Source of the DNA: Polaribacter sp. IC073 | Lineage (GTDB): Bacteria; Bacteroidota; Bacteroidia; Flavobacteriales; Flavobacteriaceae | Direction: 5' to 3' | Assembly (NCBI RefSeq): GCF_007997075.1 | Contig: NZ_VORS01000007.1 | Location: forward strand, 215,146 to 279,145 | Length of the DNA stretch: 64,000 nucleotides | Part shown: in pieces, positions 51,596-58,692 of the stretch | Layout of the letters: the number at the start of each line of letters is the position of its first letter | Numbering within the stretch: position 1 is the first letter of the stretch | Notes under the pieces: model-generated | What the model was told of the DNA's origin: nothing | The model's database searches: none | The model's input: only the letters and a program-made list of their open reading frames with translations | Position numbers and translations under genes: made by a program

Positions 51596-52668
51596 TATAC
51601 TAATAAAGAAGTGTCTATAATTGCAATCTTGTTAGGGTTTTTTAAGTTCGGAATCCATTCAGCTCCAAATTCAATAAAACGTCCTTCCTCTGTTCTTTGT
51701 GTAGAAATAAAGTGACCACCCTCTAAATTAGAATAAGACTTAGACGGAATAGGATCTGTGATTTCATACGGTGTATGAAACATCATTTTACCTAAATTAT
51801 CACTTGGCAATAATGCGATTCTATCATCAGCAAAAGTATTAATACTTGTACCGTCTTCTTTAACCACATATTCTTCTACAATTCTAATAGTCGGTAAACC
51901 GATTCCTACTAATAATTGATTTGCCATTACATCTGTAATTAAACCACCTGCTACTGCAATTTCAGAACTACCTAAAATCATTTTGTATGCATTGGTAAAA
52001 GAAGACGTATTTACAATTCTACTATTAAAAGTCTTACGGTTCATTTCCATTACTGCAAACGTTCCAACGGTTGAGCGTAACTCCTCCACTTTTTCTTTTA
52101 TGTAGTCTATAATTGTGTCTTTATTTCCTACTGCTGGCTTGTAATGAATTACAGGCAATTCCATATCAATCATTTCAATACCTTGTGCATTGTCACCTAT
52201 TTTTACAGTTGCTTTTCCTGTACTTCTTAATTGACCAACTACGTAATCCATACGCTTGTGAGGTGCTAAAGTTACTTGTCTAATATCATCTGCTAAATAG
52301 TTGATGATTTCATTCATAACTGCTCCTTGTCCGTTTCCTGCTCCGTTAAACTTACTGATTAACTCATTTAAGGTATCTAATCTGTCGTTGTCTAATTGGT
52401 AAGCATTCCCCATAAATGCAACTTCACCAACCCCAGAGCCTAACGTTTTACGTTCTCTAATTGGTTTACCTGAGTTTCTGTCTATAACAGAACCCATCGT
52501 TACACCTGTAATGGTTCCTAAATAAGTTTTGAATAATCTACTTTTAGTTTGTTCAAACTGTAAGTATTTCTTCCAATAAATAATGTCTTTTTCGGTTTGA
52601 TTAACTCTATCGATAATCGCCGAAATTATACCTGCATCGTTAAATAATGCGTTCAATGTTAAAATCAT
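51595..52668 (-). CDS. major capsid protein
   Basis: 357 residues. The order scaffold, decoration, capsid, and the segments GEVAFMGNAYQLDNDRLDTL, LAPHKRMDYVVGQLRSTGKA, FAVMEMNRKTFNSRIV and FIEFGAEWIPNLKNPNKIAI fit phage major capsid proteins of the E/HK97-like fold. There is no N-terminal protease-cleaved delta domain, and no head protease is seen, so assembly probably uses the separate scaffold upstream. The gene follows the decoration protein by 19 bases. Confidence 0.78.
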   Translation of the reverse strand: MILTLNALFNDAGIISAIIDRVNQTEKDIIYWKKYLQFEQTKSRLFKTYLGTITGVTMGSVIDRNSGKPIRERKTLGSGVGEVAFMGNAYQLDNDRLDTLNELISKFNGAGNGQGAVMNEIINYLADDIRQVTLAPHKRMDYVVGQLRSTGKATVKIGDNAQGIEMIDMELPVIHYKPAVGNKDTIIDYIKEKVEELRSTVGTFAVMEMNRKTFNSRIVNTSSFTNAYKMILGSSEIAVAGGLITDVMANQLLVGIGLPTIRIVEEYVVKEDGTSINTFADDRIALLPSDNLGKMMFHTPYEITDPIPSKSYSNLEGGHFISTQRTEEGRFIEFGAEWIPNLKNPNKIAIIDTSLLV

Positions 52669-52687
52669 TTCTTTGTATTTTTTTTAG

Positions 52688-53263
52688 TTAAACAAACATA
52701 AATCTCGCACCCAAAGACGTTTTATCTTTATCAGATATCGCCAAGTACAATTTATCTTCTTGAATTTCAAAAGCTTGCCCTACTAAGGTTACTGTTGCGC
52801 CTGCTTCAACTTTTACTCTTGCATAGTTTAAGAAACCTGCAACGTTCTTCTGTGTTGTTCCACCTGCTGCTGTAGCTTCAAATAACACATCTCCTTCTTT
52901 TACTCCTGTAATTGTAGCAGCTAACGTTAATTCGTCATAAGCTTCATTCGATTTATCAATAGCAGAAATAGTTCCCCCTTTTGAGCCTGTTCCAATGTGC
53001 TGCCCAACGCTTACTAAAGAGCCTTTCGATATTTTTAAAGCTGTTGCTGAAATGTCTGCATACGCTTTTACCGATTTCACTACTTTTACTGTGTTTGTTG
53101 CTTTGTCTAAAGCTAACGGTGCTAAATGCGGTATGAACGTACCATTTTGTACGTCATTGTCAACAAGGTTTGAACCCCCCGCTAACCTGTAAATTGTCTT
53201 TTGATTACACAATTCACGCTCCACATCAAAACCTTTTAAATCATATTTGATTCCTGCTGGCAT
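52688..53263 (-). CDS. head decoration or head fibre-like protein
   Basis: 191 residues. It begins MPAGIKYDLKGFDVERELCNQ, and has a beta-rich body with repeated glycine turns (LVSVGQHIGTGSKGGTISAI, GQAFEIQEDKLYLAISDKDK) and ends FMFV. Similar Bacteroidota phage proteins are often called head fibre or decoration proteins. It sits 4 bases after the scaffold gene and 19 before the capsid gene. Confidence 0.55.
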   Translation of the reverse strand: MPAGIKYDLKGFDVERELCNQKTIYRLAGGSNLVDNDVQNGTFIPHLAPLALDKATNTVKVVKSVKAYADISATALKISKGSLVSVGQHIGTGSKGGTISAIDKSNEAYDELTLAATITGVKEGDVLFEATAAGGTTQKNVAGFLNYARVKVEAGATVTLVGQAFEIQEDKLYLAISDKDKTSLGARFMFV

Positions 53264-53267
53264 AATT

Positions 53268-53945
53268 TTAATTTTTAGTTTCTAATTTGTTATTTTCTAC
53301 AATCTCTTTAGTACCCTGTGAAATCATACTTGCCAACGCTTCGCTTTCTTTTTCTAAGTTTGGCGTTCCTCCTTCTGGTGGCGTTGTATTTACAAAACCT
53401 GAGTTAGTGAGTTCTTGTTGGTGTGTTTCATGTCCTGCTGCAACTGCTTCTACAAACTCATTTAATTGGTTCTGGTCTTTAAACTCTCTACCTATCAGGT
53501 TGACTTTATAATAACTTTCAGGTACTTTTTTATCACTCATTTGAGCAATAAAATTATCTGTTAAACTTTGAGAAACTCTTGAAGATTGAAAGCCTGTAAT
53601 AGTCTGCTGCATACTTTCCATTTTCTCTAATACGGATTTCATATACTCTGGCACCTCTACATTTGGTTTTGGCTCTTCTACTTTCTCTAGTTCGGCTAAC
53701 CTCGCTTTTAATTGTTCTGCTTCGGTTTTGTTCTTGTCACTTTCTTGTTTAAAAGTGTTTACTCTACCATCTGCGAACGACTGAAACGATTTTAGCATTG
53801 TTTCCGCACCTGTTACTACATTTGCGATGTCTTCCTCTTTTGTTACAAACGTGCCTAATTGTGCTGCCACACCCTCAAGAACATCTTTATTAAACCCTAA
53901 ATTCGAATACTTAGTTTTTAATGCTTCAAAGATTTTTGTTTTCAT
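53268..53945 (-). CDS. scaffold-like capsid assembly protein
   Basis: 225 residues, very charged and helical. A long coiled coil covers about 55-130 (KQESDKNKTEAEQLKARLAE), then LEKMESMQQTITGFQSSRVS, and a glycine-proline turn NTTPPEGGTPNLEKESEA near the end. This is the build of GP20-like scaffold proteins that guide procapsid assembly. It lies directly upstream of decoration and capsid genes, behind two tandem terminator-like hairpins. Confidence 0.7.
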   Translation of the reverse strand: MKTKIFEALKTKYSNLGFNKDVLEGVAAQLGTFVTKEEDIANVVTGAETMLKSFQSFADGRVNTFKQESDKNKTEAEQLKARLAELEKVEEPKPNVEVPEYMKSVLEKMESMQQTITGFQSSRVSQSLTDNFIAQMSDKKVPESYYKVNLIGREFKDQNQLNEFVEAVAAGHETHQQELTNSGFVNTTPPEGGTPNLEKESEALASMISQGTKEIVENNKLETKN

Positions 53946-53975
53946 TCTTTTGTTATTATTTATTAATATTTGATT

Positions 53976-54030
53976 AAAAAAAAAAGGAGTGAATACCCTG
54001 CGCTAACAGTTCATTCACTCCTTTATGAGT
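53976..54030 (-). terminator. three-arm terminator-like element, copy nearest the scaffold gene
   Basis: On the minus strand: ACTC (54030-54027), ATAAAG, then a 12-bp perfect stem (54024-54013 with 53994-53983) and ten U. ACTC can pair with GAGT in the stem. It lies 31 bases ahead of the scaffold ATG. Confidence 0.75.
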
Positions 54031-54042
54031 TATTTCTTGTAT

Positions 54043-54097
54043 AAAAAAAAAGAGTATACAAACAGTAATTAAACTATTTATATACTCCTATATGAGT
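54043..54097 (-). terminator. three-arm terminator-like element, upstream tandem copy
   Basis: On the minus strand: ACTC (54097-54094), ATATAG, then GAGT... a stem of 7 perfect base pairs (54087-54081 with 54058-54052), an A/T-rich loop, and eight U. It repeats the layout of the copy at 53976 and shares the sequence AATAACTCATAwAGGAGT with it. Confidence 0.7.
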
Positions 54098-54114
54098 TAT
54101 TCTCTAAATTTGTA

Positions 54115-54279
54115 CTATCGCTCTATCGTAACGTCCATAGAACATTTTCTACATCTTGTTACAATTACCTGACTTTTTAATAATATTGGTTTTATCTCGC
54201 AAATGAAGCCAAAGCATTTTGGGCATTTAACCCTTGTTTTGTCTTCGTAATCAATAATAAACTTCAACTCTTTATTCAA
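54115..54279 (-). CDS. Com-like zinc-binding small protein
   Basis: About 54 residues, hand-translated. VKCPKCFGFICEI and VTRCRKCSMDVTIER give two C-x2-C pairs about 20 residues apart, the spacing of Com-like zinc proteins. Phage Mu Com binds RNA and activates translation of mom. No ATG is available; a TTG at 54279 is the best start, and the frame stays open further upstream without ATG or GTG. It lies just ahead of the tandem hairpins. No mom-like gene is seen. Confidence 0.55.
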   Translation of the reverse strand: MNKELKFIIDYEDKTRVKCPKCFGFICEIKPILLKSQVIVTRCRKCSMDVTIER

Positions 54280-54414
54280 AAATTCTACATCGTTTAAAAT
54301 ACAATGTAAATATACTGTTTTATTTTTGATAATTGACTAAAAAATGTTAAAGTTTTTGTTTAGTTAATGTATTGTTAACTATTAAGGATTAAGTAGTTGG
54401 TTTATTTATTTGTT

Positions 54415-54570
54415 TTAATACTTTTCTTCTATCAATACTAAAACCCTGTTAAAAAATGCTCTTTGTTCATCCGTATCAGTATTTCCATATTCATCAGCCC
54501 ATTGCCTTTTAATAGATTCCTTTCCTTTTAACCATTTTTCCCAATATATTAAAGTTTCTTCCTCGCTCAT
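54415..54570 (-). CDS. small phage protein of 51 residues
   Basis: Hand-translated from the ATG at 54570: MSEEETLIYWEKWLKGKESI, then KRQWADEYGNTDTDEQRAFF and VLVLIEEKY. It is helical and charged with three tryptophans. No family recognised. It lies 50 bases after the 79-residue cysteine-rich gene, in the same orientation. Confidence 0.6.
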   Translation of the reverse strand: MSEEETLIYWEKWLKGKESIKRQWADEYGNTDTDEQRAFFNRVLVLIEEKY

Positions 54571-54620
54571 AATTTTTAGATTATTTATCCATACTATTTT
54601 ATCCGTTACGTTGTAAGTAA

Positions 54621-54860
54621 TTATTTTGCTACTTTTTTATCTATAAAGCTGCAAACATCACATTTAACAACGCATTTTTCTTTTTGGCTTCCTTCATCTT
54701 GTTCCCCACAAAAAAGCTCCTTACAACACTGCGTATAATTAATAGCTTTTTCAATTACTTGTTTAATACGGTTCTCCCTTTCTTGTCCTATGTATAAATC
54801 ACCTCCGTGCCATTCACTGTATATTTCGTCTATTTCTAAAAATAATTGCTCTTTTGTCAT
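54621..54860 (-). CDS. small cysteine-rich phage protein
   Basis: 79 residues. Helical N-terminal half (FLEIDEIYSEWHGGDLYIGQ) and a cysteine-rich C-terminal half (CCKELFCGE and CVVKCDVCSF), which could bind zinc. No family recognised. It is 7 bases after the 163-residue gene, likely in the same unit. Confidence 0.6.
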   Translation of the reverse strand: MTKEQLFLEIDEIYSEWHGGDLYIGQERENRIKQVIEKAINYTQCCKELFCGEQDEGSQKEKCVVKCDVCSFIDKKVAK

Positions 54861-54867
54861 TACTTAT

Positions 54868-55359
54868 TTATTTTAAGTTTATGTTTTTATGCAAATGATT
54901 AAAAGCTTTCGCAAATGTTTTAAATTGCTCTTTGTCGGTTACTTGCTTAATGTATTTGTGTGAAACTATTTCTTTCTTTTTGTCATAGTGTATGCGTGCT
55001 TTATCTACTCCATTTACAAACAGTGTGTTTGGGTGTTTTCTCCATTGAATTAAAACACCGCTTTCAATCATTTCAAGTATAACCGTAGGAAAATACTCTT
55101 TTTCAGATTCAACATCTAAAATCTTGCCTTTCTCATTTTCAATAGCATTTTTTGTTTTCTCAATACTTTCCTGCAATGTTCTTAAAGAATCGTTTTGCTT
55201 TTCCCATTTGTTTAATGTTGCTTGTCCGTTTCTCTTATCGTTTAACGGTTGTCCGTTTGCTTGTTTTACAGTCTTAAAATGGTTCTGCAATTTTTCATCA
55301 AATGCAGTACTCTTCTTTATTAAAGAGTTTTCTAATATTTCTAGCCTTTTTGTTTTCAT
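54868..55359 (-). CDS. phage protein of unknown function
   Basis: 163 residues, basic and helical. A coiled coil (NDSLRTLQESIEKTKNAIEN, about residues 56-80) is followed by a small domain with VDKARIHYDKKKEIVSHKYI. Possibly nucleic-acid binding. It starts a leftward unit (55359 down to 54115) from a promoter that faces the regulator promoter across a 124-base divergent region. Confidence 0.6.
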   Translation of the reverse strand: MKTKRLEILENSLIKKSTAFDEKLQNHFKTVKQANGQPLNDKRNGQATLNKWEKQNDSLRTLQESIEKTKNAIENEKGKILDVESEKEYFPTVILEMIESGVLIQWRKHPNTLFVNGVDKARIHYDKKKEIVSHKYIKQVTDKEQFKTFAKAFNHLHKNINLK

Positions 55360-55386
55360 AGTTAAATTTATTAATTCTTTAGACTA

Positions 55387-55394
55387 CAAATATA
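55387..55394 (-). promoter_or_regulatory. -7 box of the leftward unit starting at 55359
   Basis: TATATTTG on the minus strand, 28 bases before the ATG at 55359. No -33 TTG is clear. Confidence 0.6.
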
Positions 55395-55435
55395 CATTAA
55401 ATAAATTAGATAAACCTTATTTTATTAATGTAAAG

Positions 55436-55467
55436 TTGATTTTATATATAAAAAAACACTATCTTTG
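55436..55467 (+). promoter_or_regulatory. promoter of the XRE regulator
   Basis: TTG at 55436-55438, a 21-base spacer, TATCTTTG at 55460-55467, 17 bases before the ATG at 55484. It is divergent from the box at 55387-55394. Confidence 0.7.
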
Positions 55468-55483
55468 TTAAAAGTTAAAATAT

Positions 55484-55693
55484 ATGACAGATATTAGCTC
55501 TATGAAAAGAGTACACACGAACATTGACTTATTAATGGATAAGCAAGAGATTAAAACCGATAAAGAATTTGCGGTAATTTTAGGATGGACACCTTCTGCA
55601 TTTTCTCAAAGAGTAAACGGTAAACTTTCAATAGGAACATTAGAAACTATTGCAGATTATTTTGGAATAACGGTAAAGGAATTATTGAGATGA
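55484..55693 (+). CDS. XRE-family helix-turn-helix regulator
   Basis: 69 residues, a single HTH_3/XRE domain: helices around KEFAVILGWTPSAFSQRVNG with the recognition helix in TPSAFSQRVN, then ETIADYFGITVKELLR. No C-terminal effector domain, like a Cro-type or short repressor. It begins the rightward accessory block and overlaps the next gene by 4 bases. It probably controls its own and the divergent promoter. Confidence 0.85.
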   Translation: MTDISSMKRVHTNIDLLMDKQEIKTDKEFAVILGWTPSAFSQRVNGKLSIGTLETIADYFGITVKELLR

Positions 55694-55905
55694 AGAACAT
55701 AAAAAAAGTATTAATTGTATGTTGTTATATGGAAATAGGAACTACGACTTTAACTGATAACATTGCTGAATCAAAACTATCTGAACCAATAACTTACAGG
55801 ATTAAAGCACAACCATTATTAGAAGATTACAATCCAACAATAATAGAATTAGAGCAATTACCACAAAAAATAAAGCATAGAAAAAAAAGAAAGTTTCACC
55901 ATTAA
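55690..55905 (+). CDS. small accessory protein
   Basis: 71 residues. It starts MKNIKKVLIVCCYMEIGTTT and ends in a very basic tail HRKKRKFHH. No family recognised. The 4-base overlap with the XRE regulator (ATGA) supports it as a real, coupled gene. Confidence 0.55.
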   Translation: MKNIKKVLIVCCYMEIGTTTLTDNIAESKLSEPITYRIKAQPLLEDYNPTIIELEQLPQKIKHRKKRKFHH

Positions 55906-55917
55906 ATAATTGTTAAG

Positions 55918-56142
55918 ATGACAAAAAAAGAACTGCTAGCAAAATACAGACCTTATCCAACCTATACGGCAATTGCAAAAGAAGCGTTTGAATTAGGTTT
56001 AAAAATAGGTGAAGAAACCAATCAAACGGATAAAGCTAAAAAAGATGCTATTGAGTTAATGAAAGTTAAAGCAGAATTAAAACACCTTTGGGAAACTTTA
56101 GAAGACCCGGAGAAGTGTGTTGAGTTGATTTGTGGAATGTAA
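55918..56142 (+). CDS. small accessory protein, helical
   Basis: 74 residues: YRPYPTYTAIAKEAFELGLK, then a lysine-rich stretch and LKHLWETLEDPEKCVELICG. It looks like two helices. No family recognised. It follows the previous gene by 12 bases in the same direction. Confidence 0.55.
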   Translation: MTKKELLAKYRPYPTYTAIAKEAFELGLKIGEETNQTDKAKKDAIELMKVKAELKHLWETLEDPEKCVELICGM

Positions 56143-56188
56143 GGAAGTTAAATAACTAAAGTAATAATTATATAACATTTTAAAAGAG

Positions 56189-56791
56189 ATGGTAAAAAAA
56201 TATACATTAAAACAACTATCAACTTCGATAAATATAGATGAAAGCCTACTTTCTAAAGACCAAGTTAATTTAAGGCTTAATGCTAGAAAGAAGCCAATTG
56301 AAGAAGAAAAATTATGTAAAACCTGCGGATTGATAAAAGACGTTAAAGATGATTTTAGAGTTAGACTGATTAAAAACAGTTACTACAGAGTTAATGCAAC
56401 TTGTAGGGATTGTACGGCTAGAAAAAGAGGTGTTAAAGAAATTGGAAAATTAAAATTCGGAAAAGTTTTATTAGATAAAGGGTTAAGAAAATGCACAACT
56501 TGCCAAGATATTAAGCCATTAAATGAGTTTGGAAATAGTGAAAAATTATCTGGTAGTAAACAATTTTCTTGCCTAGATTGCAATAGAATAGACAAAGATA
56601 GAACTAAAAAAAGTGGTTTTAAATATATAACTAGCATTACTAAAAAAATAGGTTCTTATTGGAAAGTTGATGTTTGGCATAATAATAAACATAATTTTGT
56701 TGGTGTTTTTGAATTTAATGAAAAAGGTTTAAATAGTGCTGTGCAAGTGCGGGATAACTATTTAAAATCATTGAAAAAAAATATTATATAA
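56189..56791 (+). CDS. double zinc-ribbon protein with an AP2-like C-terminus
   Basis: 200 residues. Two zinc-ribbon-like units: CKTCG...CRDC (about residues 43-76) and CTTCQ...CLDC (about 101-131), the type found in front of HNH or AP2 parts of phage mobile endonucleases. The end, SYWKVDVWHNNKHNFVGVFE then FNEKGLNSAVQVRDNYLKS, resembles an AP2/ERF-like DNA-binding domain. I do not see a complete HNH nuclease motif. It could be a DNA-binding regulator or a degraded homing protein. Base use is as AT-rich as around it. Confidence 0.6.
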   Translation: MVKKYTLKQLSTSINIDESLLSKDQVNLRLNARKKPIEEEKLCKTCGLIKDVKDDFRVRLIKNSYYRVNATCRDCTARKRGVKEIGKLKFGKVLLDKGLRKCTTCQDIKPLNEFGNSEKLSGSKQFSCLDCNRIDKDRTKKSGFKYITSITKKIGSYWKVDVWHNNKHNFVGVFEFNEKGLNSAVQVRDNYLKSLKKNII

Positions 56792-56815
56792 TTATAGGTA
56801 AAAATGCAATGACTT

Positions 56816-57058
56816 ATGAGTAGAAGATACAGTAATACAAACGAATGGGAATTAGCAATTAAGCAAAGTAAGGCTTTAGAAATTGAAGATTATGAAACTT
56901 GCAAAGAAATAAAAGAAGAGATAGATTTTAGGATTAAAAATAAGACTATTAATAAATCCTTAATGCACGGTTTTAGATTTTGGAATCCAATAACAAATGA
57001 ATTTGAAGGTGAACCAAATTACGGAAATGTAAATGGTTTGTTTGATTCTACAACCTAA
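56816..57058 (+). CDS. small accessory protein
   Basis: 80 residues. KALEIEDYETCKEIKEEIDF is helical; the C-terminal half is HGFRFWNPITNEFEGEPNYG. No family recognised. It is the last gene of the rightward run and converges with a tiny leftward gene, overlapping it by 4 bases. Confidence 0.55.
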   Translation: MSRRYSNTNEWELAIKQSKALEIEDYETCKEIKEEIDFRIKNKTINKSLMHGFRFWNPITNEFEGEPNYGNVNGLFDSTT

Positions 57059-57150
57059 CTATTAACCCAAAGAAAACACCAAGTAAGCAATTCAGCAACT
57101 ACAACAATAGCAACTAAAATAACAACTTCTTTTAAGATAGATTTTTTCAT
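57055..57150 (-). CDS. tiny membrane protein, 31 residues
   Basis: Hand-translated: MKKSILKEVVILVAIVVVAE then LLTWCFLWVNS, a single membrane helix with a positive N-terminus. Its ATG overlaps the stop of the 67-residue gene as ATGA, strong evidence for a real, coupled gene. Role unknown; tiny phage membrane proteins can block superinfection or help lysis. Confidence 0.6.
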   Translation of the reverse strand: MKKSILKEVVILVAIVVVAELLTWCFLWVNS

Positions 57151-57350
57151 AAATCATTACTTAAATCAACCAAATCACCAACATTATATTTGTCCACCAT
57201 TTCAAACAAATGTTTTTCGTGCAAATCTAAATTAAAATCTAACCATTGATTCCGGAAGTAAAAAGTACGTCCTTCTCTTTTGTAGATTTCGAGGTTTTTG
57301 TATAATTCCTCTTTAGGTGGTAAATTCAAATGATAAATTGGCTTTGGCAT
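57147..57350 (-). CDS. small phage protein
   Basis: 67 residues: MPKPIYHLNLPPKEELYKNL and a mid part with FRNQWLDFNLDLHEKHLFEM, ending LVDLSNDL. No family recognised. It is translationally coupled (ATGA) to the 31-residue membrane protein and diverges from the lipoprotein gene at 57419. Confidence 0.6.
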   Translation of the reverse strand: MPKPIYHLNLPPKEELYKNLEIYKREGRTFYFRNQWLDFNLDLHEKHLFEMVDKYNVGDLVDLSNDL

Positions 57351-57418
57351 AACAACAAAGTTAAGTAAAAAAAAACAAGAAAATTAAACCATTATTTTAA
57401 CAACTAAATTTATTGATT

Positions 57419-57712
57419 ATGAAAATTAAAACACTATTAATAGTACTAATGACTTCTGTATTTCTAATGTCTTGTGATAGCTCTTCTGTAAGTAGCTGTA
57501 AAAGAGAATACAAAAGTTACCTTAAAAAAACACTGAAAGACCCATCTTCTTTAATAGTTTATAGTGAGCGAATAACAAGGGATGACAAATACCATGCGAT
57601 TATAAAAGTTGATTACGGAGCAAAAAACAGTTACGGTGCGTATACTCGTAAAACCTCTGTTTTTCAATATGTTGGTTATTCTTTTCTTGTTGATGGTGAA
57701 ATTATAGATTAA
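57419..57712 (+). CDS. prophage lipoprotein
   Basis: 97 residues from the ATG at 57419; two codons earlier a TTG is less likely. The lipoprotein signal ends VFLMSC (cysteine at residue 19). The mature part carries a DPSSLIVYSERITRDDKYHA segment followed by KVDYGAKNSYGAYTRKTSVF, similar to small secreted phage or host proteins of the DUF-type with a C-terminal beta sheet. A prophage-encoded lipoprotein outside the lysis block may be a superinfection exclusion or lysogenic conversion factor; that is inference. It converges with the MuF gene, overlapping by 4 bases. Confidence 0.72.
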   Translation: MKIKTLLIVLMTSVFLMSCDSSSVSSCKREYKSYLKKTLKDPSSLIVYSERITRDDKYHAIIKVDYGAKNSYGAYTRKTSVFQYVGYSFLVDGEIID

Positions 57713-58692
57713 TTCAAGTAAATAGGATTATCCTTTATAAAATACGGAACTGATTTAGCATTCGCTATTTTGGTTCTGTTTTCTTTTATCCATTTTGTAA
57801 ACTTTGGATTTATATCCGTTGATCCTGCTTTTTTATCATTGAAAAAATCATCTTCGCTTTGCATTATTGGCACTAAATAACACCTGCAATTAGGATGGTT
57901 TCCAGACCAAACAAAGTTCTTCGGATAACTCCCTTTCATCATCTCGCAAATATCACAAGGAAAAGGGTTGTTACTACGTTTAATCTCATAACCAACAACA
58001 AACTTCATTTTAGACCATCTATCAATATCAGATAAACGGTAAGCCATATTAATTTCTGTACGTGCTAATCTTTGAGCATTTTTAAAAGAACTTCTATAAA
58101 CTCCTTGCCCAGGTTTGTAGGCTTTTGCATTTTTAGATAATTGTAAAAGTCCGTTATTATCTTTATATCTTCTAAAAAGCTTGTCAGGTTCGTTTAAGTA
58201 CTTCTTTATTTCTGTGGCTAATTGATTGGCTGGCTTTCCTGTTTTGATTGCCGTATCAATTGCCATTTCTAATTCCGTTCTTAATTGCATTGTGTTCTTC
58301 CAGACCTTATCGCTTAATTTTCTGTTTTTACGATTTCTAAACGCTTTTAATCCTTCTGCATTTCTTGTTGCAATTGGGTTGTATTTTTGCTTGTATCTTT
58401 TATTCGCTTTCTTCTCAAAAACATCATTCTTTGTTTGTGATAGTTCCCAATGATTAGCAACGTTTTTATCTATAATTGTTTCTACAGAAAAGGCGTGTTT
58501 TCTTAAAATACTATCAACTCTTTTTTGCAATGCAGGAAAAGAACTAAATTTAAACACATCTTTTGTTAAAACAATTGAAGCGGCAAATAAGCCTATTTCA
58601 TTAACTATCTTATCGTACAGATACAATAACGCTAAAACGTCTTTTTCTGCTCTTAAATTATGTTTAATATTCCATTCGTTAAATGGTATCAT
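57709..58692 (-). CDS. minor head protein, MuF/SPP1 gp7 type
   Basis: 327 residues. The phage Mu F-like domain (PF04233) is at about 200-290: RLARTEINMAYRLSDIDRWS, then CDICEMMKGSYPKNFVWSGN and HPNCRCYLVPI, the H-P-N-C-R-C signature. These proteins bind the portal inside the head. It overlaps the portal gene start-stop region by 4 bases. There is no fused C-terminal toxin, as the protein ends about 45 residues after the signature. Confidence 0.9.
   Translation of the reverse strand: MIPFNEWNIKHNLRAEKDVLALLYLYDKIVNEIGLFAASIVLTKDVFKFSSFPALQKRVDSILRKHAFSVETIIDKNVANHWELSQTKNDVFEKKANKRYKQKYNPIATRNAEGLKAFRNRKNRKLSDKVWKNTMQLRTELEMAIDTAIKTGKPANQLATEIKKYLNEPDKLFRRYKDNNGLLQLSKNAKAYKPGQGVYRSSFKNAQRLARTEINMAYRLSDIDRWSKMKFVVGYEIKRSNNPFPCDICEMMKGSYPKNFVWSGNHPNCRCYLVPIMQSEDDFFNDKKAGSTDINPKFTKWIKENRTKIANAKSVPYFIKDNPIYLN

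Noticed and set aside
55484..57058. Rightward block as a toxin-antitoxin or known defence system
   Set aside because: Apart from the XRE regulator and the zinc-ribbon protein I recognise no toxin, nuclease or other defence domain, so I keep it as an accessory block only.
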